A stretch of DNA of 64,000 bases from CAJXMH01 sp964001305 (GTDB taxonomy: Bacteria; Bacteroidota; Bacteroidia; Flavobacteriales_E; Vicingaceae): the NCBI GenBank assembly GCA_964001305.1, contig CAXFAI010000011.1, positions 1 to 64,000 on the forward strand, written 5' to 3'. Position numbers and translations under genes: made by a program. Positions within the stretch are counted from its first letter, which is position 1. Each line of letters opens with the position of its first letter. The notes under the pieces were generated by a model. It worked only from the letters and a program-made list of their open reading frames with translations, was not told where the DNA came from and did not search any database. Below are positions 17,985-24,999 of this stretch, piece after piece.

Positions 17985-20900
17985 CTACTGACTTCTTCCC
18001 CCTTTACCAAGTAATGAGCTCATGATTGGAATAAGCGCCCCTACCCCTGCTAAAGCACCGTAAAAAGTTTCTAAATCTTTTAGAAACCCAGGATTGCCAA
18101 TTATTATGAAGGTAATAATAGCGACTATAACAATTAAAAGAATTACCCTTGTGGTTCCCCAATTTTGATCTCCTTTTTGCCTTCTCTCTAAACTTAGCTC
18201 AACATCCTTTTTACCCACAGCCATGATAAAATTCCTGAAGCTTTTATTGAAAACTTGTGGAATATCCTCCCATACTATTAAGCCTTTCTTCATCAGTGAG
18301 AACAAAGAATTGCTGTTTTTAATGTTCATAAATCCATCTTTCGCCAAATCATACAAAATGTACTTTTCTCTTCGTGGTAAGGAGTTCCATATATCGGTAT
18401 AGTAACCATGCGCCAGATGCATGCCATGTAAAACCATTCGCTGCTGGTCTAACATTAGCTTGTTCTCTCCATTTTTTTGAACTTGTGAGTATGAACATTT
18501 ACTCAATACAATTGGCGTTAGTGGTGGTAAATAATTGCTGTATCCAAATTCTCCCTTTAAGCTGTTTATCGGGTTAGGATTAAAGTTTTCATCTAGCTTA
18601 AAGTCCTCTAAAGATTCATTTACTAGCTCATGCTGCTTTGTGATTCCTAACAACAACTGAGGAAAAACGCCTAAAATATCTCTCCAACTATTAAAGTCTT
18701 GAGCAATCTCTGCTTTTAATTCACCCGTTTGTTCCACCTGGTCTTTGTACACGTCAATCAGCTGACTAGGGTAAATCTCTGAAGTAATTAATAACTTTTT
18801 CTGATTGGCTAATAAATAAGATATCAATTTTGCTTTTTTGTGATTTTCCTCAAACGATAGCACATTATGCTCAAAATTTTGAAGAATGTAATACTTATAG
18901 TCTAGGATATTTTCGGGAGAATTTAAAAGAGGATCTGTTTGAGTTTTAGGTTGACTCATAACTATCCGGTGCTTACCAACGCAAATTTTTTCAATGATCT
19001 CTTCAACTGTCATCTCCTTTTTACACTCTGAAAGTATTGAACAAGATAAGGTAACATACGACTTGCCTTCAAGAATTTGCTTGGCAAACTTTTGCTTTCC
19101 AGTAGAAGGAAGACCAATAATGAAAAAGCCAGAGTTAGTTGGTTTAGTGAAGAGAATCTTTTTGAGTCGATCTGTAAATGGCGCTCCTTCCGTTTGATTT
19201 TTATCTACCACACTTGGTCGTAAGTAAAAAAACCGAAAAGCATAACAGCGATCTACGTAAAACAAGATAAGCCAATAGAATACACCAAACAGCAAAACAA
19301 ACCCTAATGACTTGAAAACCCAATTCTTAGAAAATAAATAACACAAAAAACTTCGGTTACTGTCCACTTTTATAAAATCTACTTGAAAAGGAACTTTCGC
19401 CTGATTGGCCATTAAATGAAAAGACAGTTTTGTTGATTGATTCTCGCTTAACCAGCTACCATCATTGGCCTTACTAAAGTTAAAATGCTGATATTTTCTC
19501 GAATACGCGGAATAAATGGGCCTTAGTTGCCACAAGAGTGAGCTAAATAAAGTATCCGAATTTTCTTTTAACGAATCAATTTTCTTAGCTAACACATATG
19601 AATCAGGGTAATAACTTCCTTGATTCAAATGCATATTTACAACCTTATTATAGGCTGCTTGATAGGGCTTGTCAATGCTTTTTAAATCTTCAATTGGTTT
19701 TAAAATATCTTGCTTAAGTAATTTATTTTTAGCTTGTCGATGTTGCGCAAATTCAAATAAATTGGCCTTTAACCAAATCTCATTATTTATTTGACTCGCA
19801 TTTTCATAAAACAAAAAAGCTGGTAACAATGCCGCTGAAAAAAGCCATGCCGCTAAAAAATTCACATAACTATACTTGTACGTAATGTTCTTTTGCTCTT
19901 CATTGGTAACATTTTGGCTGTCAATCTCTTCTTCTTTGTAAAAGAGTAACCTAAACCACTTGGTGTATGAAAAGACAATAAATAGGAGAAAAGCTACTTC
20001 AAGCAACAACAATCTAATCAAACAAAAAGAATTTTTAACCACGACTAATAAAACTCCATTTAGTAAAACAGAAATGGCAATCAGTGAATAGTCGGTAAGA
20101 TCTATTCTTGCTTTTCGAAGTGGAATACGAAGCACCGAAAAGCAAAGCACATAAGACCAGTAGACCACTAAAACTCCTACTAAAAAGATAAAACTTGGAG
20201 AGTTATGCTCAACTCTAAAAAAGGCTAAAACTATAAAGAGTCCGATAAATACTGCCGTTAAGTATCGGTAAACACCTGATAGATTCTTCTTTGGCAATAG
20301 GAACTGAAACGGGAATTGGTAAAACTTATATAATCCCCATTTAGGATTCTTCACAAAGACTGAGATTAATACGACCACCGCCATAAAAAGCGATAGAATT
20401 AAAAAAGAAATGCTGGTTAAGGAAAGGACTTCTGAAAGTTGTAAGCCAATCAATTCTACTTGACTAAAGACTACAACACTTAGATTTGTAGCTTTTATGG
20501 GTTGGCACGCATACAGCTGGTCATCGCCATGATATACAAACTTGCCCTGAGCTTTTACTCGGCCCTTGATGGCAGCTTCTAATGCTTCATCATCTTGGCT
20601 AAGTCCAAACAAATTTTCTAAAGTTGATTTACCAGCTTGTGAATGAAACCACACTTCACCTTCTTGATCTACAATAGCAAACTGAAATCCAATGGGAAGT
20701 TTTGTAAAATGCAGTGATTTTAATTGCGTACTAAAAATGGCCATAGCACTTTTGTCATTCTTAGTAAGCCATTTAGCATAGACTGCCTCTTCCGAATTTT
20801 TCTCAATAGAAACAACTGGTCGCATGACATAAGAAAGCGTATCCGCTGATTGAAAGCCGACCTTCCAAACATTTCTATGATTCCTTAAATCACTCAGGTA

Positions 20901-22109
20901 AATTCTATCTTTTAAGTTCTTCGGTGCCTTACCTTCGGGTGGAGGAGCAATAAAATTGATATGATAAGAAACCTTGCCATTTGACTCTATTTGAGACACA
21001 TATTTGAAATAAGACAAATTAGTTGTATCAAAACCCTTGGTATCTTTAGATTCTGCTTCAAAAAATACTCCGTCTCTATTTTTAGACTTCCATTGATTTT
21101 GATAAGTCTCAAAATCAAAAGTGGAAATGGCTTTTGTAATGCTTTCGTTTTCGGTTTCAAATGCCTTCTTAATTTCACTTGCAATTTGCTTTAACTGATC
21201 TTGACTAGACCAATACTGCTCTATGTATTGCTGAGTTGAAAGCAGCAAAATAAAAATTATAGGCGCACCTAATATGGTAGAAAGACCGGCAAAAATTACA
21301 TCGTAGCTAAAGAGTCTTTCATCTTCTGAGATAAATACCATTTTGAAAAAGGGTAATCCGATTACCAAAATCAATAAAATTGTTATCAACAAGGCAACTA
21401 GAGCAGGATCTAACTGGCCCACTTCATTTTTAAAGGCTTTTTCATTAATTAATCCTATAAGCGTTAAGTCAATGGCTAGGCCTTCTGAGGAACTGTAATG
21501 ATACTTTTTCGCAATAGCCAAAAAACGCTGGTGATTCAATGTAAGCCATTCCTTTTGTGTAAACCACAGACTGTCTTGATTCAGAAAACCGACGAGTTTC
21601 TGATTGTCTAAGCCATGAATGGTAGAGCCAAATAAGCTATTATCCTTATGATGTTTGTCCGCTATGACTATCGCAAACTCACTAAAGTCTTTGTCATAAG
21701 TAAGAATTTCTTTTGCAAAATTATTAATGCATTTTTGAGAAGGAGACTCCATAAAATTGCAATCCTGCTCTTGGTGAAAACTAGATTTAAATGTTAATTC
21801 CGATTTTAAAGGAATAAAAGGTGATGCAATTAGTACATGACTGTATAATTTAAGCTTTTGCTTTTCTTCACTTAAGGTTGCATTTTTGCGCAATTGGTCA
21901 TTATCAAACCTTCGTTTAAACTTTTGGTAGTAATTATCGAGTTGTTGTGTTTTATAAATGACAATTCTTTCATTTTCCGCTTGAATATGAAAGTAGTAGG
22001 CAGCCCCTAGCCCTCCAATAACCAACAATAAAATAAGCACTAGAGAAAAGAGTTTTCGCTTTTTTTCTAGCGGACGTTGAAGCTGTGTAATAATTTTTTG
22101 AAGTGGCAT
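17985..22109 (-). CDS. Large multi-pass membrane protein with Cache-like sensor and P-loop NTPase
   Basis: The 1374-aa protein was not assigned to a named family. In order it shows: TM near 21-40; an extracytoplasmic stretch to about 230; TMs near 232-255 and 268-292; a second extracytoplasmic region to about 560 with a Cache/PAS-like look; a TM near 562-588; several TMs between 612 and 775; a third outer region; and a TM near 930-950. A cytoplasmic P-loop domain follows with FFIIGLPSTGKQKFAKQ (Walker A near 997-1003, Gln where Ser/Thr is usual) and a weak Walker B (YYILQNFEH). A winged-helix-like segment (WNSLPRREKYILYDLAKDG) lies near 1240, and a last TM near 1322-1342. The layout suggests a sensor that couples an outside signal to a STAND/AAA-like NTPase. 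It is the last intact gene of its cassette, 132 bp after the hydrolase. Confidence 0.7.
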   Translation of the reverse strand: MPLQKIITQLQRPLEKKRKLFSLVLILLLVIGGLGAAYYFHIQAENERIVIYKTQQLDNYYQKFKRRFDNDQLRKNATLSEEKQKLKLYSHVLIASPFIPLKSELTFKSSFHQEQDCNFMESPSQKCINNFAKEILTYDKDFSEFAIVIADKHHKDNSLFGSTIHGLDNQKLVGFLNQDSLWFTQKEWLTLNHQRFLAIAKKYHYSSSEGLAIDLTLIGLINEKAFKNEVGQLDPALVALLITILLILVIGLPFFKMVFISEDERLFSYDVIFAGLSTILGAPIIFILLLSTQQYIEQYWSSQDQLKQIASEIKKAFETENESITKAISTFDFETYQNQWKSKNRDGVFFEAESKDTKGFDTTNLSYFKYVSQIESNGKVSYHINFIAPPPEGKAPKNLKDRIYLSDLRNHRNVWKVGFQSADTLSYVMRPVVSIEKNSEEAVYAKWLTKNDKSAMAIFSTQLKSLHFTKLPIGFQFAIVDQEGEVWFHSQAGKSTLENLFGLSQDDEALEAAIKGRVKAQGKFVYHGDDQLYACQPIKATNLSVVVFSQVELIGLQLSEVLSLTSISFLILSLFMAVVVLISVFVKNPKWGLYKFYQFPFQFLLPKKNLSGVYRYLTAVFIGLFIVLAFFRVEHNSPSFIFLVGVLVVYWSYVLCFSVLRIPLRKARIDLTDYSLIAISVLLNGVLLVVVKNSFCLIRLLLLEVAFLLFIVFSYTKWFRLLFYKEEEIDSQNVTNEEQKNITYKYSYVNFLAAWLFSAALLPAFLFYENASQINNEIWLKANLFEFAQHRQAKNKLLKQDILKPIEDLKSIDKPYQAAYNKVVNMHLNQGSYYPDSYVLAKKIDSLKENSDTLFSSLLWQLRPIYSAYSRKYQHFNFSKANDGSWLSENQSTKLSFHLMANQAKVPFQVDFIKVDSNRSFLCYLFSKNWVFKSLGFVLLFGVFYWLILFYVDRCYAFRFFYLRPSVVDKNQTEGAPFTDRLKKILFTKPTNSGFFIIGLPSTGKQKFAKQILEGKSYVTLSCSILSECKKEMTVEEIIEKICVGKHRIVMSQPKTQTDPLLNSPENILDYKYYILQNFEHNVLSFEENHKKAKLISYLLANQKKLLITSEIYPSQLIDVYKDQVEQTGELKAEIAQDFNSWRDILGVFPQLLLGITKQHELVNESLEDFKLDENFNPNPINSLKGEFGYSNYLPPLTPIVLSKCSYSQVQKNGENKLMLDQQRMVLHGMHLAHGYYTDIWNSLPRREKYILYDLAKDGFMNIKNSNSLFSLMKKGLIVWEDIPQVFNKSFRNFIMAVGKKDVELSLERRQKGDQNWGTTRVILLIVIVAIITFIIIGNPGFLKDLETFYGALAGVGALIPIMSSLLGKGGRSQ

Positions 22110-22179
22110 CTTGTTTTTTCCTTTGATTATTAAAGCCCTATTAAATATATGTTTTCAACATTTACATTTAATGTTGATT

Positions 22180-22263
22180 CTAAGTGGCCAAAAGATCTTG
22201 CAAAGCTGAAAGTGTTTTTGATCCAAATAGGCCATCCATTTTTATTGCAGTAGCGGCTTTAAA
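22180..22263 (-). other. Possible -1 frameshift site and out-of-frame domain completion
   Basis: On the minus strand the heptamer T TTA AAG (22263-22257) has the X XXY YYZ form of a -1 slippery site in the zero frame of the hydrolase gene. Slipping there joins ALK to AATAIKMDGLFGSKTLSALQ and restores the DG-FG-KTL-AL pattern of a peptidoglycan-binding domain, giving about 217 aa. The heptamer lies inside the 12-bp palindrome GGCTTTAAAGCC (22255-22266). A recent single-base indel or an assembly error would look the same. Confidence 0.5.
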
Positions 22264-22832
22264 GCCAAGGTTGTTTTAGCACCAAATACACCATCGGAAG
22301 TACCTGGATTAAAGCCTACCAATTTCAAACTATCCTGTAATAACATCACTTGTTTTCCGGTATCTCCTTCTTTTAATACTGGCTGTGGTAAAGTGTAGGT
22401 AGAAGTTGCTCCCAACCTTCTAAAACCAAGTAGTTTGCTTGCCGGATAAGCAGTAATTGAAACCTGATTTCCCTGATTTCCTCCTAAGGTATAAATTCGA
22501 TCTCCGCTTTGATCATAGCCAATAAAAAACCCTACATGTCCTTGCCAAGAATCAACAGAACCACGCCAGTAGACTACCACATCACCTAGTTCAGGAAAAT
22601 CAACAGCAGAACCGATTGTGAGCCAAGAACGAGCATTGGCCTTATTAGTGCCTTTTAAGTTCGCTTTTTTAGCACACCAATTCACAAAAATGCTACACCA
22701 AGGTGTTTCATCATCGTTTACCCAATCAAAGCCAGATTCTTTGGCATAATTTACAATGGTGGGATTATCTTCAGGACCAGAGATTTCTTTTACCCCTAGT
22801 TCTTGCATGGCTAAAGTTAAAAGCTTACTCAT
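22242..22832 (-). CDS. Endolysin-like NlpC/P60-CHAP peptidase with peptidoglycan-binding tail
   Basis: The 196-aa reading frame starts with a TIGR02594/CHAP-like cysteine peptidase: DETPWCSIFVNWCAKKANL gives the probable catalytic Cys46 and GHVGFFIGY gives His99. A peptidoglycan-binding repeat follows (EGDTGKQVMLLQDSLKLVG). The frame ends early, at ALKPLLQ, but the -1 frame continues the domain for 25 more residues (AATAIKMDGLFGSKTLSA...) to a TAG at 22180. No signal peptide is visible, as in phage endolysins. The upstream 87-aa gene ends 1 bp away. The protein probably cleaves peptide crosslinks in murein; why it sits with a membrane NTPase is unknown. Confidence 0.85.
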   Translation of the reverse strand: MSKLLTLAMQELGVKEISGPEDNPTIVNYAKESGFDWVNDDETPWCSIFVNWCAKKANLKGTNKANARSWLTIGSAVDFPELGDVVVYWRGSVDSWQGHVGFFIGYDQSGDRIYTLGGNQGNQVSITAYPASKLLGFRRLGATSTYTLPQPVLKEGDTGKQVMLLQDSLKLVGFNPGTSDGVFGAKTTLALKPLLQ

Positions 22833-22833
22833 C

Positions 22834-23097
22834 TTACAGTACTTTTTTTAATAAGGCAATCACAACTTTAGAAGCTCCTGCAATATTATCGATGGCCTTT
22901 GCTTTTTCAGTGTTATCCTTACTTGCATCGCTAAGAATACTCATCAACTTTATAATATTTTGTTTTTCTACTCCATCTTCTTCCATTAAAGATTTTAACT
23001 CCTCGTCTTTTAAAGCAGTTAAGGAAGATAATTTTGTAGCCAGCTCTTCATTGGTTTGCTGCTCGGCTTGGTTTAGTAAGTCATCAAAACTGGGCAT
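22834..23097 (-). CDS. Small helical protein of unknown function
   Basis: The 87-aa product is rich in Lys, Glu, Leu and Ala and is predicted to be all-helical (EELATKLSSLTALKDEELKS). It has no signal peptide, no cysteine and no known motif. The C-terminus ASKVVIALLKKVL is amphipathic. It sits tightly between the lipoprotein gene (4 bp away) and the hydrolase gene (1 bp away), which supports it as a real gene. A holin-like or regulatory role is only a guess; it lacks a clear membrane segment. Confidence 0.65.
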   Translation of the reverse strand: MPSFDDLLNQAEQQTNEELATKLSSLTALKDEELKSLMEEDGVEKQNIIKLMSILSDASKDNTEKAKAIDNIAGASKVVIALLKKVL

Positions 23098-23101
23098 AGG
23101 T

Positions 23102-23692
23102 CTATGGGTTTAATGTATTAATAATTGTTTCTACGGCTCCTGAAATGTCACCGCTTTCCTTTAGGGTGTTATCAATTTTGTTTGAAATAGAATCGAGATC
23201 TAAGTTTACTTTGGTCTCTGCCGCAAGTGTATTCACCAAATTGGTTCTTGCTTCATCTACTTTTACAGCCGACTTCAGCAGTTCTGTAACCTTATCGTTT
23301 GCCTTTATGGTAAGCATATAGTAATCATTACTGGTAGTCAGAAGCTTTCGTCTTAGCGCTTCTAAAGCTGCTGCCTGCTCTGTATACTTAGCAATAGCTT
23401 TGTTAGCTATGGCTGCTACCTTTTCAGGAGTTAAGGTTGTATCTAGACCATTTTCTAGTTGTAGTTTTTTTAATTTTTTGAGTAAAGTGGGCAAATAATC
23501 TTGCTGAATATAATCACTTACGTTATCCAGCTTTTCTGCAATTAACTCATTGATTAAGCGCTCTTGATACAAGCGTTGACTTTCTAAGCGCTTGCTTACC
23601 ATAAGGTTTAACTCATAACTTTCTTTTGGTATGCTAGCACAAGCTGATAAAAGCAAAATAGCGATAACAAAAGTTGTAACTCTTTGTATCAT
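23102..23692 (-). CDS. Coiled-coil lipoprotein
   Basis: The 196-aa product has a lipoprotein signal with lipobox LLSAC (Cys18), then a long, mostly helical region with heptad-like spacing (SKRLESQRLYQERLINELIAEKL; TEQAAALEALRRKLLTT). No family was recognised. It is the first gene of the minus-strand cassette that continues with the 87-aa protein, the endolysin-like hydrolase and the large P-loop membrane protein. As an envelope-anchored coiled coil it could bridge membrane and murein. Confidence 0.7.
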   Translation of the reverse strand: MIQRVTTFVIAILLLSACASIPKESYELNLMVSKRLESQRLYQERLINELIAEKLDNVSDYIQQDYLPTLLKKLKKLQLENGLDTTLTPEKVAAIANKAIAKYTEQAAALEALRRKLLTTSNDYYMLTIKANDKVTELLKSAVKVDEARTNLVNTLAAETKVNLDLDSISNKIDNTLKESGDISGAVETIINTLNP

Positions 23693-23891
23693 TTAAGTGG
23701 GTTTAGGGGGTTCGTATGTGTTTTTTCTCAATAGTGTTTAATCCATCACAAAAGAGACCCTTCGAAGTAAAAACAATTTTGCGAAATAGCCAAATTTTAG
23801 CTTAGATATTATTACTAAACCACTCATTTAAAGCAGCCAACAACTACTCTTATCTATTAGTTGAATAAAAAGCAGTGAAAATCAAACTCGC

Positions 23892-24024
23892 TTATTGCGT
23901 CTTAATCTGATACTTTAATGGGAATCGAGAAACCCATTTCATAAAGCTTAAGTCCTTTTGGTTCTCTTCCGCACTCACATTCTGACTAAAGCCTTCTAAA
24001 TAGGATTCTTTGGAAATACCCTTT
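23892..24024 (-). pseudogene. C-terminal gene fragment of unknown family, cut by a transposase-derived element
   Basis: The minus strand reads about 43 protein-like codons from the edge of the inverted repeat at 24025 to a TAA at 23892 (SYLEGFSQNV ... FMKWVSRFPLKYQ). There is no start codon in the native part, and codon use is like that of real genes here. I do not recognise the family. No matching upstream half is visible on the far side of the element, so it is probably the tail of a gene lost during rearrangement. The remaining 199 bases to the lipoprotein gene (23693-23891) hold no gene; they must contain the cassette promoter, but no clear element stands out. Confidence 0.5.
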
Positions 24025-24260
24025 AGCGCGGACTTGCAGTCCGTGAAGTAAAAGTAAAAGATATTGCGAAACCTTATTTTCTAACTACAAAAATTGTAGG
24101 TTGAATAGATGTTTTTACTAGAAAGACTCAAAAAGATAAGTTAATTGAGTCATTAAAAATTGCCAAGAGAATAAAGGATTAATAGAGATTGAGGTTTTAA
24201 ATAGAAGTTGGAAATTTGTTGGTTAGATTTGAGTAGGTACACGGACTACAAGTCCGCGCT
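24025..24260 (+). mobile_element. Internally deleted REP-associated tyrosine transposase element
   Basis: The ends are 21-bp inverted repeats with one mismatch: agcgcggacttgcagtccgtg at 24025-24045 and cacggactacaagtccgcgct at 24240-24260. Each end is itself a palindrome, as in REP sequences. Between them the plus strand codes for the start of a Y1 (RAYT) transposase (KDIAKPYFLTTKIVG, a TGA, then IDVFTRKTQKDKLIESLK). It then joins, in another frame, what looks like the C-terminal end (LIEIEVLNRSWKFVG followed by TAG). The catalytic His-x-His and Tyr regions are gone. It is a non-autonomous MITE/REPIN-like relic of 236 bp. Confidence 0.75.
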
Positions 24261-24278
24261 AATGGTTGTAAAATAGAT

Positions 24279-24506
24279 ATGGAGTTTACAGTAATAAGTA
24301 GTGATGACAAGTTAATTAAAGAAGTTGTCAAAAAGTATAATGAAATATATAAAACTGATTTTGAGATAGTAAATTTTATTTATGATGAGGTGGTATTCTG
24401 CAAGTTAAAAGTTACGAAATACAACACTAAGGATATTTTTGATTTAGGATATCAATTTGGCTCATATGCTCAATTTAAAAGGAGTAAAGGAGAAATAGAC
24501 TGGTAA
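24279..24506 (+). CDS. Small hypothetical protein
   Basis: The 75-aa frame opens 18 bp after the transposase-derived element. It reads MEFTVISSDDKLIKEVVKK and ends in FDLGYQFGSYAQFKRSKGEIDW, a mixed alpha/beta composition with no signal peptide and no known motif. Protein-like composition and codon use similar to the neighbours argue that it is or was a gene. Whether it is expressed is uncertain, because its upstream region has been replaced by the element. Confidence 0.5.
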   Translation: MEFTVISSDDKLIKEVVKKYNEIYKTDFEIVNFIYDEVVFCKLKVTKYNTKDIFDLGYQFGSYAQFKRSKGEIDW

Positions 24507-24595
24507 TTTTTTGGAAAGAAATTGGACAATGTATCAGACAATCTGCTTTAGCGTTTATCTGCTGAAAATAAACCCTAGCAATTTCTTACCAAAGC

Positions 24596-24640
24596 TTGTA
24601 CTCTAGGCCTCGATTGAATCGAGGCACGGACACAATAACC
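24596..24640 (-). pseudogene. Relic of a tRNA-Leu 3' half
   Basis: Plus-strand bases tgtactctaggc, ttgaat and gcacggacacaat line up with tgtactcgaggc, ttgaac and gcacggacgcaat of the intact tRNA-Leu about 100 bp away, in the same orientation. The T-arm stem differs but still pairs (cctcg/cgagg around a 7-base loop), so it comes from a different tRNA-Leu copy or a compensated duplicate. The anticodon half is missing. It may be a decayed tandem tRNA or an integration scar. Confidence 0.6.
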
Positions 24641-24665
24641 ATAGTGCTCCATAAATTTATTTCAC

Positions 24666-24696
24666 AAAAAAGCCTCAACTTTTCAGTTGAGGCTTT
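24666..24696 (-). terminator. Terminator of the tRNA-Leu transcript
   Basis: The hairpin AAAGCCTCAACT / AGTTGAGGCTTT around loop TTTC, with a run of A on the plus strand (T on the transcript), lies directly after the 3' end of tRNA-Leu. Confidence 0.85.
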
Positions 24697-24697
24697 G

Positions 24698-24782
24698 TAC
24701 TCGAGGCGGGACTTGAACCCGCACGGACGCAATGTCCACAGGATTTTAAGTCCTGCGTGTCTACCAATTCCACCACTCGAGC
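24698..24782 (-). tRNA. tRNA-Leu (UAA anticodon)
   Basis: The minus strand folds as a class II tRNA of 85 nt: acceptor GCTCGAG, D-arm region TGGTGGAATTGGTAGACAC, anticodon arm GCAGGACTTAAAATCCTGT with anticodon TAA, a variable arm, and T-arm GCGGGTTCAAGTCCCGC. The acceptor pairs fully, with one G-T wobble at position 1. CCA is not encoded. Confidence 0.96.
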
Positions 24783-24794
24783 ATCATGGTGTTT

Positions 24795-24824
24795 AAAAAA
24801 AAGTCCTTCAGCTTTTGAAGGACT

Positions 24825-24825
<1 letters not shown>
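24795..24825 (-). terminator. Terminator between tRNA-Gly and tRNA-Leu
   Basis: The stem AAGTCCTTCA / TGAAGGACTT with loop GCTTT and a T run on the transcript follows tRNA-Gly immediately, so the two tRNAs are probably transcribed separately. Confidence 0.85.
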
Positions 24826-24900
<75 letters not shown>

Positions 24901-24999
24901 ATTTTCAATCTTATAAAGATCACTCCCCTAAATGAGGGCTACAAAAGTAATATTTTTTTCTTTTCAACAAACTTAATCAGCGATTTTACAAGCCTTTTT

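Noticed and set aside
17985..23692. A complete prophage
   Set aside because: Only the hydrolase resembles a phage protein; no capsid, portal, terminase, tail or integrase genes are present.
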